18,593 nucleotides of DNA from Bacillota bacterium. GTDB taxonomy: Bacteria; Bacillota; Clostridia; Acetivibrionales; DSM-1351. Under the pieces are notes generated by a model that saw nothing but the letters and a program-made list of their open reading frames with translations, was not told the origin of the DNA and did no database searches. This document shows, piece after piece, positions 7,057-14,089 of this stretch (position 1 is its first letter; each line of letters begins with the position of its first letter). The position numbers and the translations under genes are program-made. Location: the NCBI GenBank assembly GCA_023431385.1, contig JAEYWA010000170.1:1-18593 (forward strand), in the 5' to 3' direction.

Positions 7057-8451
7057 ATGAAAGGATATTTTTTAATGCCTCACCCTCCTCTGATAATTCC
7101 AGCGGTTGGGAAAGGGCAGGAAATGCAGATTCAAAGAACTATAGACAGTTGTAATGCTATTGGGAAAGAAATCCATAGTGCCGACATAGATACAATTATA
7201 ATAATAACACCTCATGGAACTGTATTTAGTGATGCTGTAGCACTCATAGAGGTAGAGAAGCTTTCTGGTGACTTTGGTAATTTTGGGGCTAAAAAAGTTA
7301 CTTTTGATCTCAGAATCAATTTACAGCTGACTCATGAAATAATTAAGGAGGCCGAAAAGACCGGAATAGCAGCTGTTGCATTAAACAGGGAGAATGCCAG
7401 GACTTATGAAGTGCCATTAACTCTTGACCACGGGGCAGCTGTTCCTTTGTACTTTATTAAGAAACTGGATGACTATAAAATTGTTCATATAACCTATGGA
7501 ATGCTTTCGCCCATTGAACTTTACACATTTGGGATGGCTGTAGAAAAGGCATGTGTAAAGTCTGACATCCAGGCAGCTGTTATTGCCTCAGGTGACCTGT
7601 CTCACCGGCTTACTAAGGACGGACCATATCCGTACAGCCCGCAAGGAGCCAAATTTGATGCCCGCCTTATGGAACTTCTCGAGCAGGGTGATTTAACAGG
7701 ATTGTTTGCTCTGGATAAAACTATGGTAAGTGAAGCGGGAGAATGCGGCCTGCGATCACTATATATATTGGCGGGCACCCTTGACGGAAAGACTGCAAAA
7801 GCCGAAATATTGAGCTATGAGGGTCCATTTGGCGTAGGGTACGGTGTTGCTCGTTTCAATGTATCTGAAGGACAATCCATATACGATAACATAAAAAATC
7901 TGAGCAAAGTAAACCATGTCAATAGATTAAATGAAGGGCCTTCTTATACAAGGCTGGCCAGAAGAAATCTGGAGAAATACTTTAAGACCGGAAAAGCATT
8001 GACAGTAAAAGATATTGAAGATAAAGAATTACTTAACGATAGAAAAGGAGTATTTGTATCGTTAAAACTGTCCGGTGAGTTAAGGGGGTGCATTGGAACC
8101 ATTGAGGCCGTAACGGATTCTGTTGGTGAAGAAATTATTAATAACTCACTTTCGGCAGCTTTCAATGATCCAAGATTTTCACCGTTAAGAGAGGATGAAC
8201 TATACCAGCTGGATATCTCTGTAGATTTGCTATATCCGGCAGAAAAATGCAGCTTTGAGGATTTGGATCCCCAAAATTATGGAGTAATTGTTACAAGCGG
8301 ACGAAAAAGGGGGCTGTTACTCCCCATGCTTGAGGGTATAGACTCAAGTGAGGAACAAGTCTCCATAGCGCTGCAGAAGGCAGGAATAAGAAAGAATGAG
8401 TCCTATGAAATAGAGCGGTTTAAAGTCGAGAGATTTAGAGAGGTGAAGTGA
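7057..8451 (+). CDS. amrA: AmmeMemoRadiSam system protein: extradiol-dioxygenase-like domain fused to AMMECR1 domain
   Basis: A 464-residue two-domain protein of the AmmeMemoRadiSam system. Residues 1-275 form a class III extradiol dioxygenase-like (LigB/MEMO-type) domain. His9 (LMPHPPLIIP) and His53 (IITPHGT) sit where the family binds metal; DHG (124-126) and SGDLSH (178-183) are further candidate active-site residues. Residues about 290-460 are the AMMECR1 domain, marked by LRGCIGT and, near its C-terminus, RGLLLP. In many genomes these two parts are separate genes; here they are one chain. The reaction is unknown to me; the conserved linkage to a radical SAM enzyme suggests a modification pathway. 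GGAGG lies seven bases ahead of the ATG. Its TGA overlaps the next ATG by one base, implying translational coupling. The symbol follows the AMMECR1 half. Confidence 0.88.
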   Translation: MKGYFLMPHPPLIIPAVGKGQEMQIQRTIDSCNAIGKEIHSADIDTIIIITPHGTVFSDAVALIEVEKLSGDFGNFGAKKVTFDLRINLQLTHEIIKEAEKTGIAAVALNRENARTYEVPLTLDHGAAVPLYFIKKLDDYKIVHITYGMLSPIELYTFGMAVEKACVKSDIQAAVIASGDLSHRLTKDGPYPYSPQGAKFDARLMELLEQGDLTGLFALDKTMVSEAGECGLRSLYILAGTLDGKTAKAEILSYEGPFGVGYGVARFNVSEGQSIYDNIKNLSKVNHVNRLNEGPSYTRLARRNLEKYFKTGKALTVKDIEDKELLNDRKGVFVSLKLSGELRGCIGTIEAVTDSVGEEIINNSLSAAFNDPRFSPLREDELYQLDISVDLLYPAEKCSFEDLDPQNYGVIVTSGRKRGLLLPMLEGIDSSEEQVSIALQKAGIRKNESYEIERFKVERFREVK

Positions 8452-9401
8452 TGAGAACGGCGAAGCAACATTCAGTGCCTGCATCGAAGAAAGAAGCTAT
8501 GTTTTTTCACCCTGAAAACGGAAAGATAAGATGTGTACTTTGTCCGCATTACTGCCTTATTGAAAAGGGACACGTGGGCTTCTGCGGTGTTAGACAGAGC
8601 AGTGAGTCTGAGGGTAAACTAAAACTGTTTACATTAAATTACGGTGAAATCACATCCGTGTCCCTTGATCCAATAATTAAGAAACCCTTATACCATTTCC
8701 ACCCGGAGAAAAATATACTTTCTATCGGGACCTTCGGCTGCAACTTCAAGTGCAGCTTCTGTCAGAACTACTCTATTTCTCAGTACAGACCTGAAAGTGA
8801 ATATGTTTCTGCAGAGGAAATGGCCAGAACAAGTCTCAGGAATGAAAACAGCATAGGTCTGGCTTTCACTTACAACGAGCCATCTATATGGTATGAATAT
8901 GTTTATGACGTTTCAAGAGAAATTAAGAAAAGAAACAGTGAACACAAGATAGTTTTGGTAACAAACGGTTATATAACAGAGGAACCTCTTAAATTGCTTC
9001 TGCCCTTTATTGATGCAATGAATGTAGATTTAAAGGGAGATGAGGAATTTTACAAAAGCATATGCCTTGGGAAAATGGACCCGGTAATGGATACAATTAG
9101 AATTGCCGACAAAGAGGGCTGCCATGTTGAAGTGACAACCCTCCTTATTCCAGGTGAAAACGACAGTCATGAAACATTGGACAGACTAGGTGATTTTCTT
9201 TCTTCTGTGAACAAGGATATTGTTCTTCATGTATCACGTTATTTCCCAAGATACAAAATGAACAGACCTATAACAAATATTGAAGATATGAAAAAAGCAT
9301 ACCAACAGTTGAAGAAAAAACTCAACAATGTATATGTGGGTAATATCAGTGACGAGGATAGGGCTTATATAATGGGAAAAGGCTTTTACCCAATTAGTTA
9401 A
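8451..9401 (+). CDS. amrS: AmmeMemoRadiSam system radical SAM enzyme
   Basis: A 316-residue cytoplasmic radical SAM enzyme. Cys97, Cys101 and Cys104 (CNFKCSFCQNY) form the CxxxCxxC motif for the SAM-binding [4Fe-4S] cluster. A second N-terminal cysteine set, Cys28, Cys31, Cys35 and Cys45 (CVLCPHYC, then GHVGFCGVR), is typical of this family and could bind another metal centre. Downstream motifs include AFTYNEPSIW and MNVDLKG, as in pyruvate-formate-lyase-activating-enzyme-like proteins. Substrate and product are unknown. The A of ATG at 8451 is also the last base of the upstream TGA, with AGAGGTG just ahead, so synthesis is coupled to the fusion protein. The GTG at 8448 is in frame but less well placed. 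The last codons and stop lie inside the terminator at 9377-9417. Confidence 0.93.
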   Translation: MRTAKQHSVPASKKEAMFFHPENGKIRCVLCPHYCLIEKGHVGFCGVRQSSESEGKLKLFTLNYGEITSVSLDPIIKKPLYHFHPEKNILSIGTFGCNFKCSFCQNYSISQYRPESEYVSAEEMARTSLRNENSIGLAFTYNEPSIWYEYVYDVSREIKKRNSEHKIVLVTNGYITEEPLKLLLPFIDAMNVDLKGDEEFYKSICLGKMDPVMDTIRIADKEGCHVEVTTLLIPGENDSHETLDRLGDFLSSVNKDIVLHVSRYFPRYKMNRPITNIEDMKKAYQQLKKKLNNVYVGNISDEDRAYIMGKGFYPIS

Positions 9402-9417
9402 GGGGTAAAAGCCTTTT
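9377..9417. terminator. Bidirectional terminator overlapping the end of the radical SAM gene
   Basis: AAAAGGCTTTTACCC (9377-9391) and GGGTAAAAGCCTTTT (9403-9417) form a perfect 15-bp stem with an 11-base loop holding the TAA stop (9399-9401). The left arm is coding sequence (KGFYP). Both strands end in TTTT, so it can also serve the minus-strand TM2 gene ending at 9438. Confidence 0.85.
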
Positions 9418-9437
9418 GAGTACACTCTGCTTTTAGT

Positions 9438-9908
9438 TTACCTGGTTCTTACTCTATGCTTAATACAGAAGTTATGCTCATTTGAAGCAAGATAGATAAT
9501 CCCTTCAATAAATCCTATAAAGGCAGGAATCCCAGTCCAGCAAAACAATAGATATAAAACTCCCATTCCTACTTTACCCATGTAAAACTTGTGAATACCG
9601 AGCCCCCCAAGGAAAATACCCAATAAACCCGCAGCAATTTTACTCTTAATAGGCCATGCAGGACTTATACCTTCATTTACCATTTGCTGAAAATGAAGAT
9701 TCTGATGCATACCTGCATTTGGATACACAGGCTGCTGAAACGGCTGCTGACGGTTTTGCTGCTGTTGAAAAGGAGGCTGCTGACCTCCAGGCCTATTAAA
9801 GTTCTGCTGGGCATCAGCCTTCGCTGCGAAAACTTCCCCACAGTACTTGCATTCTCTTGATTCCAGTGAGTTTGGTGCACCACATTGTGGACAAATATTA
9901 TCTGACAT
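9438..9908 (-). CDS. Zinc-ribbon and TM2-domain membrane protein
   Basis: A 156-residue protein with three parts. An N-terminal zinc ribbon (Cys6-x2-Cys9, Cys20-x2-Cys23; ICPQCGAP and CKYCGEVF) is followed by a Gln/Pro/Asn-rich disordered linker (about 30-85), then a C-terminal TM2 domain of two membrane helices (IAAGLLGIFLGGLGIHKFYMG and VLYLLFCWTGIPAFIGFIEG). TM2 proteins are widespread with no fixed function. The frame is open to a TTG at 9950, but the ATG at 9908 has GGGGG upstream and begins directly at the ribbon (MSDNICPQCG). The gene lies 45 bases after the SPFH/zinc-ribbon gene and is probably co-transcribed. Both carry zinc ribbons, hinting that the products meet at the membrane (inference). 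No signal peptide is seen ahead of the ribbon, so it should face the cytoplasm. Confidence 0.85.
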   Translation of the reverse strand: MSDNICPQCGAPNSLESRECKYCGEVFAAKADAQQNFNRPGGQQPPFQQQQNRQQPFQQPVYPNAGMHQNLHFQQMVNEGISPAWPIKSKIAAGLLGIFLGGLGIHKFYMGKVGMGVLYLLFCWTGIPAFIGFIEGIIYLASNEHNFCIKHRVRTR

Positions 9909-9953
9909 TCTAAAACCCCCAACATTAACATTTATTAAATATTGATACAAGAC

Positions 9954-11084
9954 TTAAATCTTTTTACCACATTCGGGACAAAAATTCACCTGACCTGTAA
10001 TAGTCGCTCCACAGGAACAGGTTTTTGTTCCCAACGAACCTCCGCATTCGGTGCAAAATTTTGAATTCGCAGGAACAGTATTTCCACAGGTTGAACACTT
10101 CTTTTTAGGAACGTCGAGACTACTGCCGCACTCACAACAGAACTTTGATTTCCCAGAGTTCTGAGAATTACATGAAGGACATAGTACTGAAGCATTTTCT
10201 ATTACTGCTCGGGAATTGACTATAGTTGACATTTCATTAACGAGAGGTATCCCGATGCCTGCCCCAACATTACCTGTAACAAATGCACCAGCAATTCCCG
10301 AGTCGTTTGAAGCAGCACTGTCGTATACATCAAAAGAACGCTTTGTAACATAGCGGTTATCCCCCATAATTTCAAACTCAGCACGGCTTTTGAGTATATC
10401 ATTTATTTCTTCAAAATCCTCATCAGGAAAATTAATGGACTTTATAAAAAAGTTCACTGCAGTAAGACCGTATTTATTAAACTCCGCTGAGATTTTATCC
10501 TTTGCATGGTGTGAGATTGAATCAAGCCGGGCTGTAATCTCTAATGCAGAAATCTTCTCGTTTATAATTATGTTGGCAATAATTGTCTTGAATTTTTGTA
10601 TTAGAATTCCTTTAAAGTAATCCATTATAACATCAAATTTCACAATTTCAGCAGGTCCGACTACTCCAATAAGTTCAGTAAAGAATTTAATGGAATCATT
10701 TATCTTCAGACCCATTTGACCAAAGGCTCTAACTCTTAGCTTTGTGTAGTACTTAGGATCTATTATTTGAATTGGATCGGAGGTTCCCCAATAAATATCC
10801 AGCTTTGTTGCAATATTCAAAAAGTAAATTTCGGCTGAAAGGGGAGTTTTCCCGCCAAAAGGAAATTTTACTATGGATTTGAGAATAGGTAGGTTTTTGG
10901 CGTCCAAAGTATATGTTCCTGAATTAAATACATCACATATAGTACCGCCTTTTACAAAAACTGCGGCCTGCCCTTCTCCAACAATTAGCTGCGTCCCATA
11001 CACAAGATCCTCTGAAGGATACTTATAAACGATCCAATCTCTACTTCTAAGGCCATCGAATTTCACTCTGTCAATAATAGCCAT
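9954..11084 (-). CDS. SPFH-domain protein with C-terminal zinc ribbons (YdjI-like)
   Basis: A 376-residue cytoplasmic or membrane-peripheral protein resembling Bacillus YdjI and the so-called virion-core-protein-like SPFH group. Residues about 20-240 form the SPFH/band-7-type domain (YGTQLIVGEGQAAVFVKGG, FNSGTYTLDAKNLP, then a long helical region with YGLTAVNFFIKSI). A Gly/Ala-rich stretch (about 265-285) precedes three zinc ribbons: Cys302/305 with Cys316-319, Cys330/333 with Cys344/347, and Cys356/358 with Cys369/372. There is no transmembrane segment. Relatives may organise membrane domains or respond to envelope stress, but function is unknown. The in-frame GTG at 11093 is within the GAGGTG ribosome site; the ATG at 11084 fits better. 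It is the first gene of a unit with the TM2 gene and has its own strong promoter at 11116-11144. Confidence 0.85.
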   Translation of the reverse strand: MAIIDRVKFDGLRSRDWIVYKYPSEDLVYGTQLIVGEGQAAVFVKGGTICDVFNSGTYTLDAKNLPILKSIVKFPFGGKTPLSAEIYFLNIATKLDIYWGTSDPIQIIDPKYYTKLRVRAFGQMGLKINDSIKFFTELIGVVGPAEIVKFDVIMDYFKGILIQKFKTIIANIIINEKISALEITARLDSISHHAKDKISAEFNKYGLTAVNFFIKSINFPDEDFEEINDILKSRAEFEIMGDNRYVTKRSFDVYDSAASNDSGIAGAFVTGNVGAGIGIPLVNEMSTIVNSRAVIENASVLCPSCNSQNSGKSKFCCECGSSLDVPKKKCSTCGNTVPANSKFCTECGGSLGTKTCSCGATITGQVNFCPECGKKI

Positions 11085-11115
11085 AATATGCACCTCAAAC
11101 CTTATTTTGCTAAAA

Positions 11116-11144
11116 ATTATATCACAACGGATAGCCTAAAACAA
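11116..11144 (-). promoter_or_regulatory. Sigma-A promoter of the SPFH-TM2 operon
   Basis: On the minus strand TTGTTT (11144-11139), exact 17-bp spacer, TATAAT (11121-11116) preceded by TGA, giving an extended -10. The start falls near 11109, about 25 bases ahead of the ATG at 11084. The operon is therefore independent of the upstream regulator gene, although no terminator separates them. Confidence 0.7.
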
Positions 11145-11155
11145 TTACATTACTA

Positions 11156-11830
11156 TTAATTAAAGGCATTATTGTTAATATCAAACTCATTTTTATTAAA
11201 GGTGAGTAGATTTTCATTTCGCATATTACTGAGTTCTCTTGATAAGGCACTTCGATTGACACAAAGAAAATCTGCAAGTTCATCTCTGGAAAAGGGTATC
11301 CGGAACTTGTTTTTTCCATGTTTTTTCATCTGCATGGTCAAATAGGTTATAAGCTTTTCCCGGGTTGACCTTTGCGAAAGAATATCCATTCGGTTGTTCA
11401 GCAGTATATTTTTCTGTGCTATCAATTGAAGCATATTTTTAATTAGTGTTGTGTGGAAACTACACACTGAGCTGCAGGTAGTGACTATCCTGTTTATCTG
11501 AATGAATAAAACTTTGCAGCCTGTGGTAGTCAGAACTGTAACAGGTATTTTACCAACATTGGCACAGGCGAAAGCCTCCCCGAACATATCACCCTCCGAA
11601 AGCTCAGACATAATGGTTCTGTTGCCCATAATATCCTCCTTTACAATCTGGGCAGAACCTGAAAGAATTATACCCACCGAAGTTACTTTACTTTCGGCTA
11701 AAAAAATTATTTCATTTTTATTATATTCCTGTATTTTGGCACCCAGACAGCCTAAAAGACTTTCAAATTGGCTTTCATCTATACCCTCAAAAATATTAAC
11801 TGTTTTTAACAGGTTGTAATAATTTTTCAT
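11156..11830 (-). CDS. Crp/Fnr-family regulator, probable controller of hcp
   Basis: A 224-residue regulator. Residues about 1-120 are the cyclic-nucleotide-binding-type sensor barrel (KNEIIFLAESKVTSVGIILSG, LSEGDMFGEAFA), followed by a long dimerisation helix. The C-terminal winged helix-turn-helix is at about 165-215 (FSRDELADFLCVNRSALSREL, recognition helix RSALSREL). It lacks the Fnr-type N-terminal four-cysteine set but has scattered cysteines (Cys28 and several at 90-125). It is transcribed away from hcp, and their shared spacer holds a palindrome suited to this family. Crp/Fnr proteins next to hcp in anaerobes are known as HcpR and govern the response to nitric oxide or nitrite; I infer that role here. 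AAGGAG lies seven bases ahead of the ATG. Signal ligand (haem or other) cannot be read. Confidence 0.85.
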   Translation of the reverse strand: MKNYYNLLKTVNIFEGIDESQFESLLGCLGAKIQEYNKNEIIFLAESKVTSVGIILSGSAQIVKEDIMGNRTIMSELSEGDMFGEAFACANVGKIPVTVLTTTGCKVLFIQINRIVTTCSSVCSFHTTLIKNMLQLIAQKNILLNNRMDILSQRSTREKLITYLTMQMKKHGKNKFRIPFSRDELADFLCVNRSALSRELSNMRNENLLTFNKNEFDINNNAFN

Positions 11831-11843
11831 AAAATTTCTCCTT

Positions 11844-11857
11844 GTTGCAAATGCAAC
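11844..11857. promoter_or_regulatory. Palindromic operator GTTGCA-N2-TGCAAC, probable Crp/Fnr site
   Basis: A perfect 14-bp inverted repeat in the spacer between the divergent regulator and hcp. Its centre (11850.5) is at -41.5 from the predicted hcp start (11892) and about +16.5 from the predicted regulator start (11866). It ends directly beside the regulator's Shine-Dalgarno. Position suits activation of hcp and self-repression. The half-site differs from the classical Fnr TTGAT and Crp TGTGA. Confidence 0.65.
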
Positions 11858-11872
11858 CGATTTAATGTCATC

Positions 11873-11901
11873 AGTCTAGTACAATAAGCTCATAAAGTCA
11901 A
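11873..11901 (-). promoter_or_regulatory. Sigma-A promoter of the Crp/Fnr regulator gene
   Basis: Minus strand TTGACT (11901-11896), 17-bp spacer, TAGACT (11878-11873). Predicted start 11866. The hcp -10 element lies within this spacer on the other strand, so polymerases at the two promoters would compete. Confidence 0.6.
11880..11885 (+). promoter_or_regulatory. -10 element of an activator-dependent hcp promoter
   Basis: TACAAT at 11880-11885 has no -35 match at 17 bp (11857-11862, CCGATT), but the palindrome sits where an activator would replace the -35. The predicted start is 11892, with a 68-base leader to the hcp ATG. Confidence 0.5.
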
Positions 11902-11959
11902 TCAAAAAAGCTATAGTTGAAAAATTTTACTAAATAATTAATATAAGGAGGCTATTTTT

Positions 11960-13522
11960 ATGTCAGAAATGTTTTGTTTTCAGTGTGAACAAACCGCAGG
12001 GGGAAAGGGTTGTACTGGAGGAGCAGGTGTATGTGGTAAGAAGGCTGATACCTCAAATTATCAGGATGAGCTTACAGGTGCGTTAGTAGGGCTTGCAAAA
12101 GCTGCAGAGAAAGGGCAACCCACTGAGCAGACACATAAGGTTGTTATTGAAGGTCTCTTTACTACAATAACAAACGTAAGCTTCGATAATGCTTCAATTA
12201 AAAGGCAGATTGCAAATATCCAAAAAGAAAAGCTTCAATTGAGTTCATCATTCACAGAGAATTATGATATGAACAGACTTTGGAATGACAACGAAGATAT
12301 TCGTTCATTAAAGTCACTGATTCTATTCGGAATACGCGGTATGGCAGCTTATGCATATCATGCATTGGTGCTGGGTTACAGCAACGATGAAGTTAATAAT
12401 TTCTTCTATAAAGCACTCAGAGCAATAGGTGAGGACTTAAAGGCCGATGCACTACTGCCGATAGTATTGGAAACAGGTAAGGTGAATCTCGCATGTATGG
12501 CTATGCTGGATCAGGCAAACACTGAAACCTATGGAACTCCGGTTCCCACCAAAGTACCGTTGACAATTGAAAAAGGGCCATTTATCGTAATTTCAGGTCA
12601 TGATCTTTATGATTTATATCTACTGCTTGAACAGACAAAGGATAAGGGCATAAATATATATACTCATGGTGAAATGCTTCCTGCTCATGCATATCCAAAG
12701 CTAAAGGCATATCCTCATCTGAAAGGTAATTTCGGAACAGCATGGCAGAATCAGCAGAAGGAATTTGACAATATTCCAGGGAGCGTGTTATTTACAACGA
12801 ACTGCCTGATGCCGACAAAACCAAGCTATCATGACAGAGTATTTACAACAGAAGTTGTTGCCTACCCTGAAATGGTTCATATTGATGATAACAAGGATTT
12901 CTCACCTGTTATAAATAAAGCGCTTGAATTAGGTGGATATTCAGAAGACAGAAGGATGACAGGTATTAACGGTGGAGATACTGTAACTACAGGTTTTGCT
13001 AGAGGTACAGTGCTTTCGGTAGCAGATAAGGTAATAGATGCAGTAAAGGCTGGAGCTATAAAACATTTCTTCCTGGTTGGAGGATGTGATGGAGCAAAAG
13101 TAGGTAGAAATTACTATACCGAATTTGTACAGAAGACGCCAAAGGATACTGTCATTTTAACACTTGCCTGTGGTAAGTTCCGTTTTAATGATCTTGATAT
13201 TGGAGAAATAGGTGGTCTCCCCAGAATAATGGATATGGGACAGTGCAATGATGCTTACAGCGCAATTCAGGTTGCATCTGCTCTTGCGGGAGCATTTGAA
13301 TGCGATATAAATGAATTGCCCTTGTCACTAGTACTTTCATGGTATGAACAAAAGGCAGTATGCATTCTCTTAACCCTGCTCTCTCTCGGTATTAAGAACA
13401 TTTACCTTGGACCTACTCTACCGGCATTTATTTCTCCAAATGTTCTTAACATACTGGTGGAAAACTACAATATTAGTCCTGTATCAACCCCGGATGCAGA
13501 TTTAAAAAAAATTCTTGGTTAA
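11960..13522 (+). CDS. hcp: Hydroxylamine reductase / hybrid cluster protein
   Basis: Cytoplasmic hybrid cluster protein of 520 residues. It reduces hydroxylamine in vitro; in vivo it is linked to nitric oxide detoxification and protein S-nitrosylation. The N-terminal cysteine set Cys6, Cys9, Cys18, Cys25 (CFQCEQ, then GCTGGAGVCG) binds the cubane cluster in the spacing seen in anaerobes. All seven hybrid-cluster ligands can be placed: His214 (SGHDLYD), Glu238 (THGEMLP), Cys282 (TTNCLMP), Cys376 (VGGCDGAK, the persulphide position), Cys404 (LACGKF), Cys429 (GQCNDAY) and Glu463 (WYEQKA). It is therefore expected to be fully active. AAGGAGG lies eight bases ahead of the ATG. It is monocistronic, ended by the hairpin at 13525-13551, with no adjacent hcr reductase gene, so another electron donor is implied. 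Regulation by the divergent Crp/Fnr protein is inferred. Confidence 0.97.
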   Translation: MSEMFCFQCEQTAGGKGCTGGAGVCGKKADTSNYQDELTGALVGLAKAAEKGQPTEQTHKVVIEGLFTTITNVSFDNASIKRQIANIQKEKLQLSSSFTENYDMNRLWNDNEDIRSLKSLILFGIRGMAAYAYHALVLGYSNDEVNNFFYKALRAIGEDLKADALLPIVLETGKVNLACMAMLDQANTETYGTPVPTKVPLTIEKGPFIVISGHDLYDLYLLLEQTKDKGINIYTHGEMLPAHAYPKLKAYPHLKGNFGTAWQNQQKEFDNIPGSVLFTTNCLMPTKPSYHDRVFTTEVVAYPEMVHIDDNKDFSPVINKALELGGYSEDRRMTGINGGDTVTTGFARGTVLSVADKVIDAVKAGAIKHFFLVGGCDGAKVGRNYYTEFVQKTPKDTVILTLACGKFRFNDLDIGEIGGLPRIMDMGQCNDAYSAIQVASALAGAFECDINELPLSLVLSWYEQKAVCILLTLLSLGIKNIYLGPTLPAFISPNVLNILVENYNISPVSTPDADLKKILG

Positions 13523-13524
13523 CA

Positions 13525-13551
13525 AAAAAAAGCACCTCAGGGTGCTTTTTT
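13525..13551 (+). terminator. Rho-independent terminator of hcp
   Basis: AGCACC (13531-13536), loop TCAG, GGTGCT (13541-13546), followed by T's to 13551. The stem is extended by an A-run opposite the T-run. It starts three bases after the hcp stop. Confidence 0.9.
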
Positions 13552-13552
13552 C

Positions 13553-13582
13553 TTGCAATTTTCTGCGTTTTTTGCATATAAT
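13553..13582 (+). promoter_or_regulatory. Probable promoter of mscL
   Basis: TTGCAA (13553-13558), 18-bp spacer, TATAAT (13577-13582). The start would be near 13589, about 60 bases ahead of the mscL ATG. Confidence 0.5.
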
Positions 13583-13649
13583 TAATTCATAGTTTTATTT
13601 ATTTATATTTGCATATTAAATTATTATAAAGGGTTAAGGGACATATTCT

Positions 13650-14066
13650 ATGAAAAAGTTTATAGCTGAGTTTAAAGAATTCATATCCAGGGGAAATGTT
13701 ATCGACCTGGCTGTTGGTATTATCATTGGTTCTGCTTTTACGGCTATTGTTAATTCACTTGTAAACCAGGTGGTTATGCCGGGTATAGGTTTTTTGATAG
13801 GCAGAATTAACTTCTCCGATTTCAAATGGACACTTGCAGAAGCAGCTGGAGACAAGCCTGAAGTTGCAATATATTATGGAGCATTTATTCAGCAGGTTAT
13901 TAATTTTATTATTATCGCGTTTGTCGTTTTCTGTATGGTCAAAATGATTAATATTTTGAGAAGAAAAAAGAAGGAAGAGGAGAAGCCAGAAACCCCAGCA
14001 GCTTCGCCTGAACTTCAGATTCTTTCTGAAATAAGGGATTTGCTAAAAGAAGGCAAGGATTTTTAA
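13650..14066 (+). CDS. mscL: Large-conductance mechanosensitive channel MscL
   Basis: A 138-residue inner-membrane channel that opens under membrane tension to release solutes during osmotic downshock. The N-terminal amphipathic helix (MKKFIAEFKEFISRGNVIDL) leads into TM1 (AVGIIIGSAFTAIVNSLVNQ), the pore-lining helix with its glycine pattern. A periplasmic loop follows (about 47-72), then TM2 (INFIIIAFVVFCMVKMINIL). The cytoplasmic tail has a basic-acidic run (RRKKKEEEK), a Pro/Ala linker and the C-terminal bundle helix (ELQILSEIRDLLKEG). Length and order are standard. AAGGG lies nine bases ahead of the ATG. It is monocistronic and convergent with the YARHG gene 24 bases away; no clear terminator is seen between them. 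Confidence 0.96.
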   Translation: MKKFIAEFKEFISRGNVIDLAVGIIIGSAFTAIVNSLVNQVVMPGIGFLIGRINFSDFKWTLAEAAGDKPEVAIYYGAFIQQVINFIIIAFVVFCMVKMINILRRKKKEEEKPETPAASPELQILSEIRDLLKEGKDF

Positions 14067-14089
14067 TTAATAAAAAACTTTACTCAATA

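Noticed and set aside
11917..11944. TTGAAA-16-TAATAT promoter just ahead of hcp
   Set aside because: It would start transcription inside the Shine-Dalgarno at 11945-11951, leaving no usable leader.
14067..14089. Terminator between mscL and the YARHG gene
   Set aside because: Only an imperfect A/T pairing is visible, not a convincing stem.
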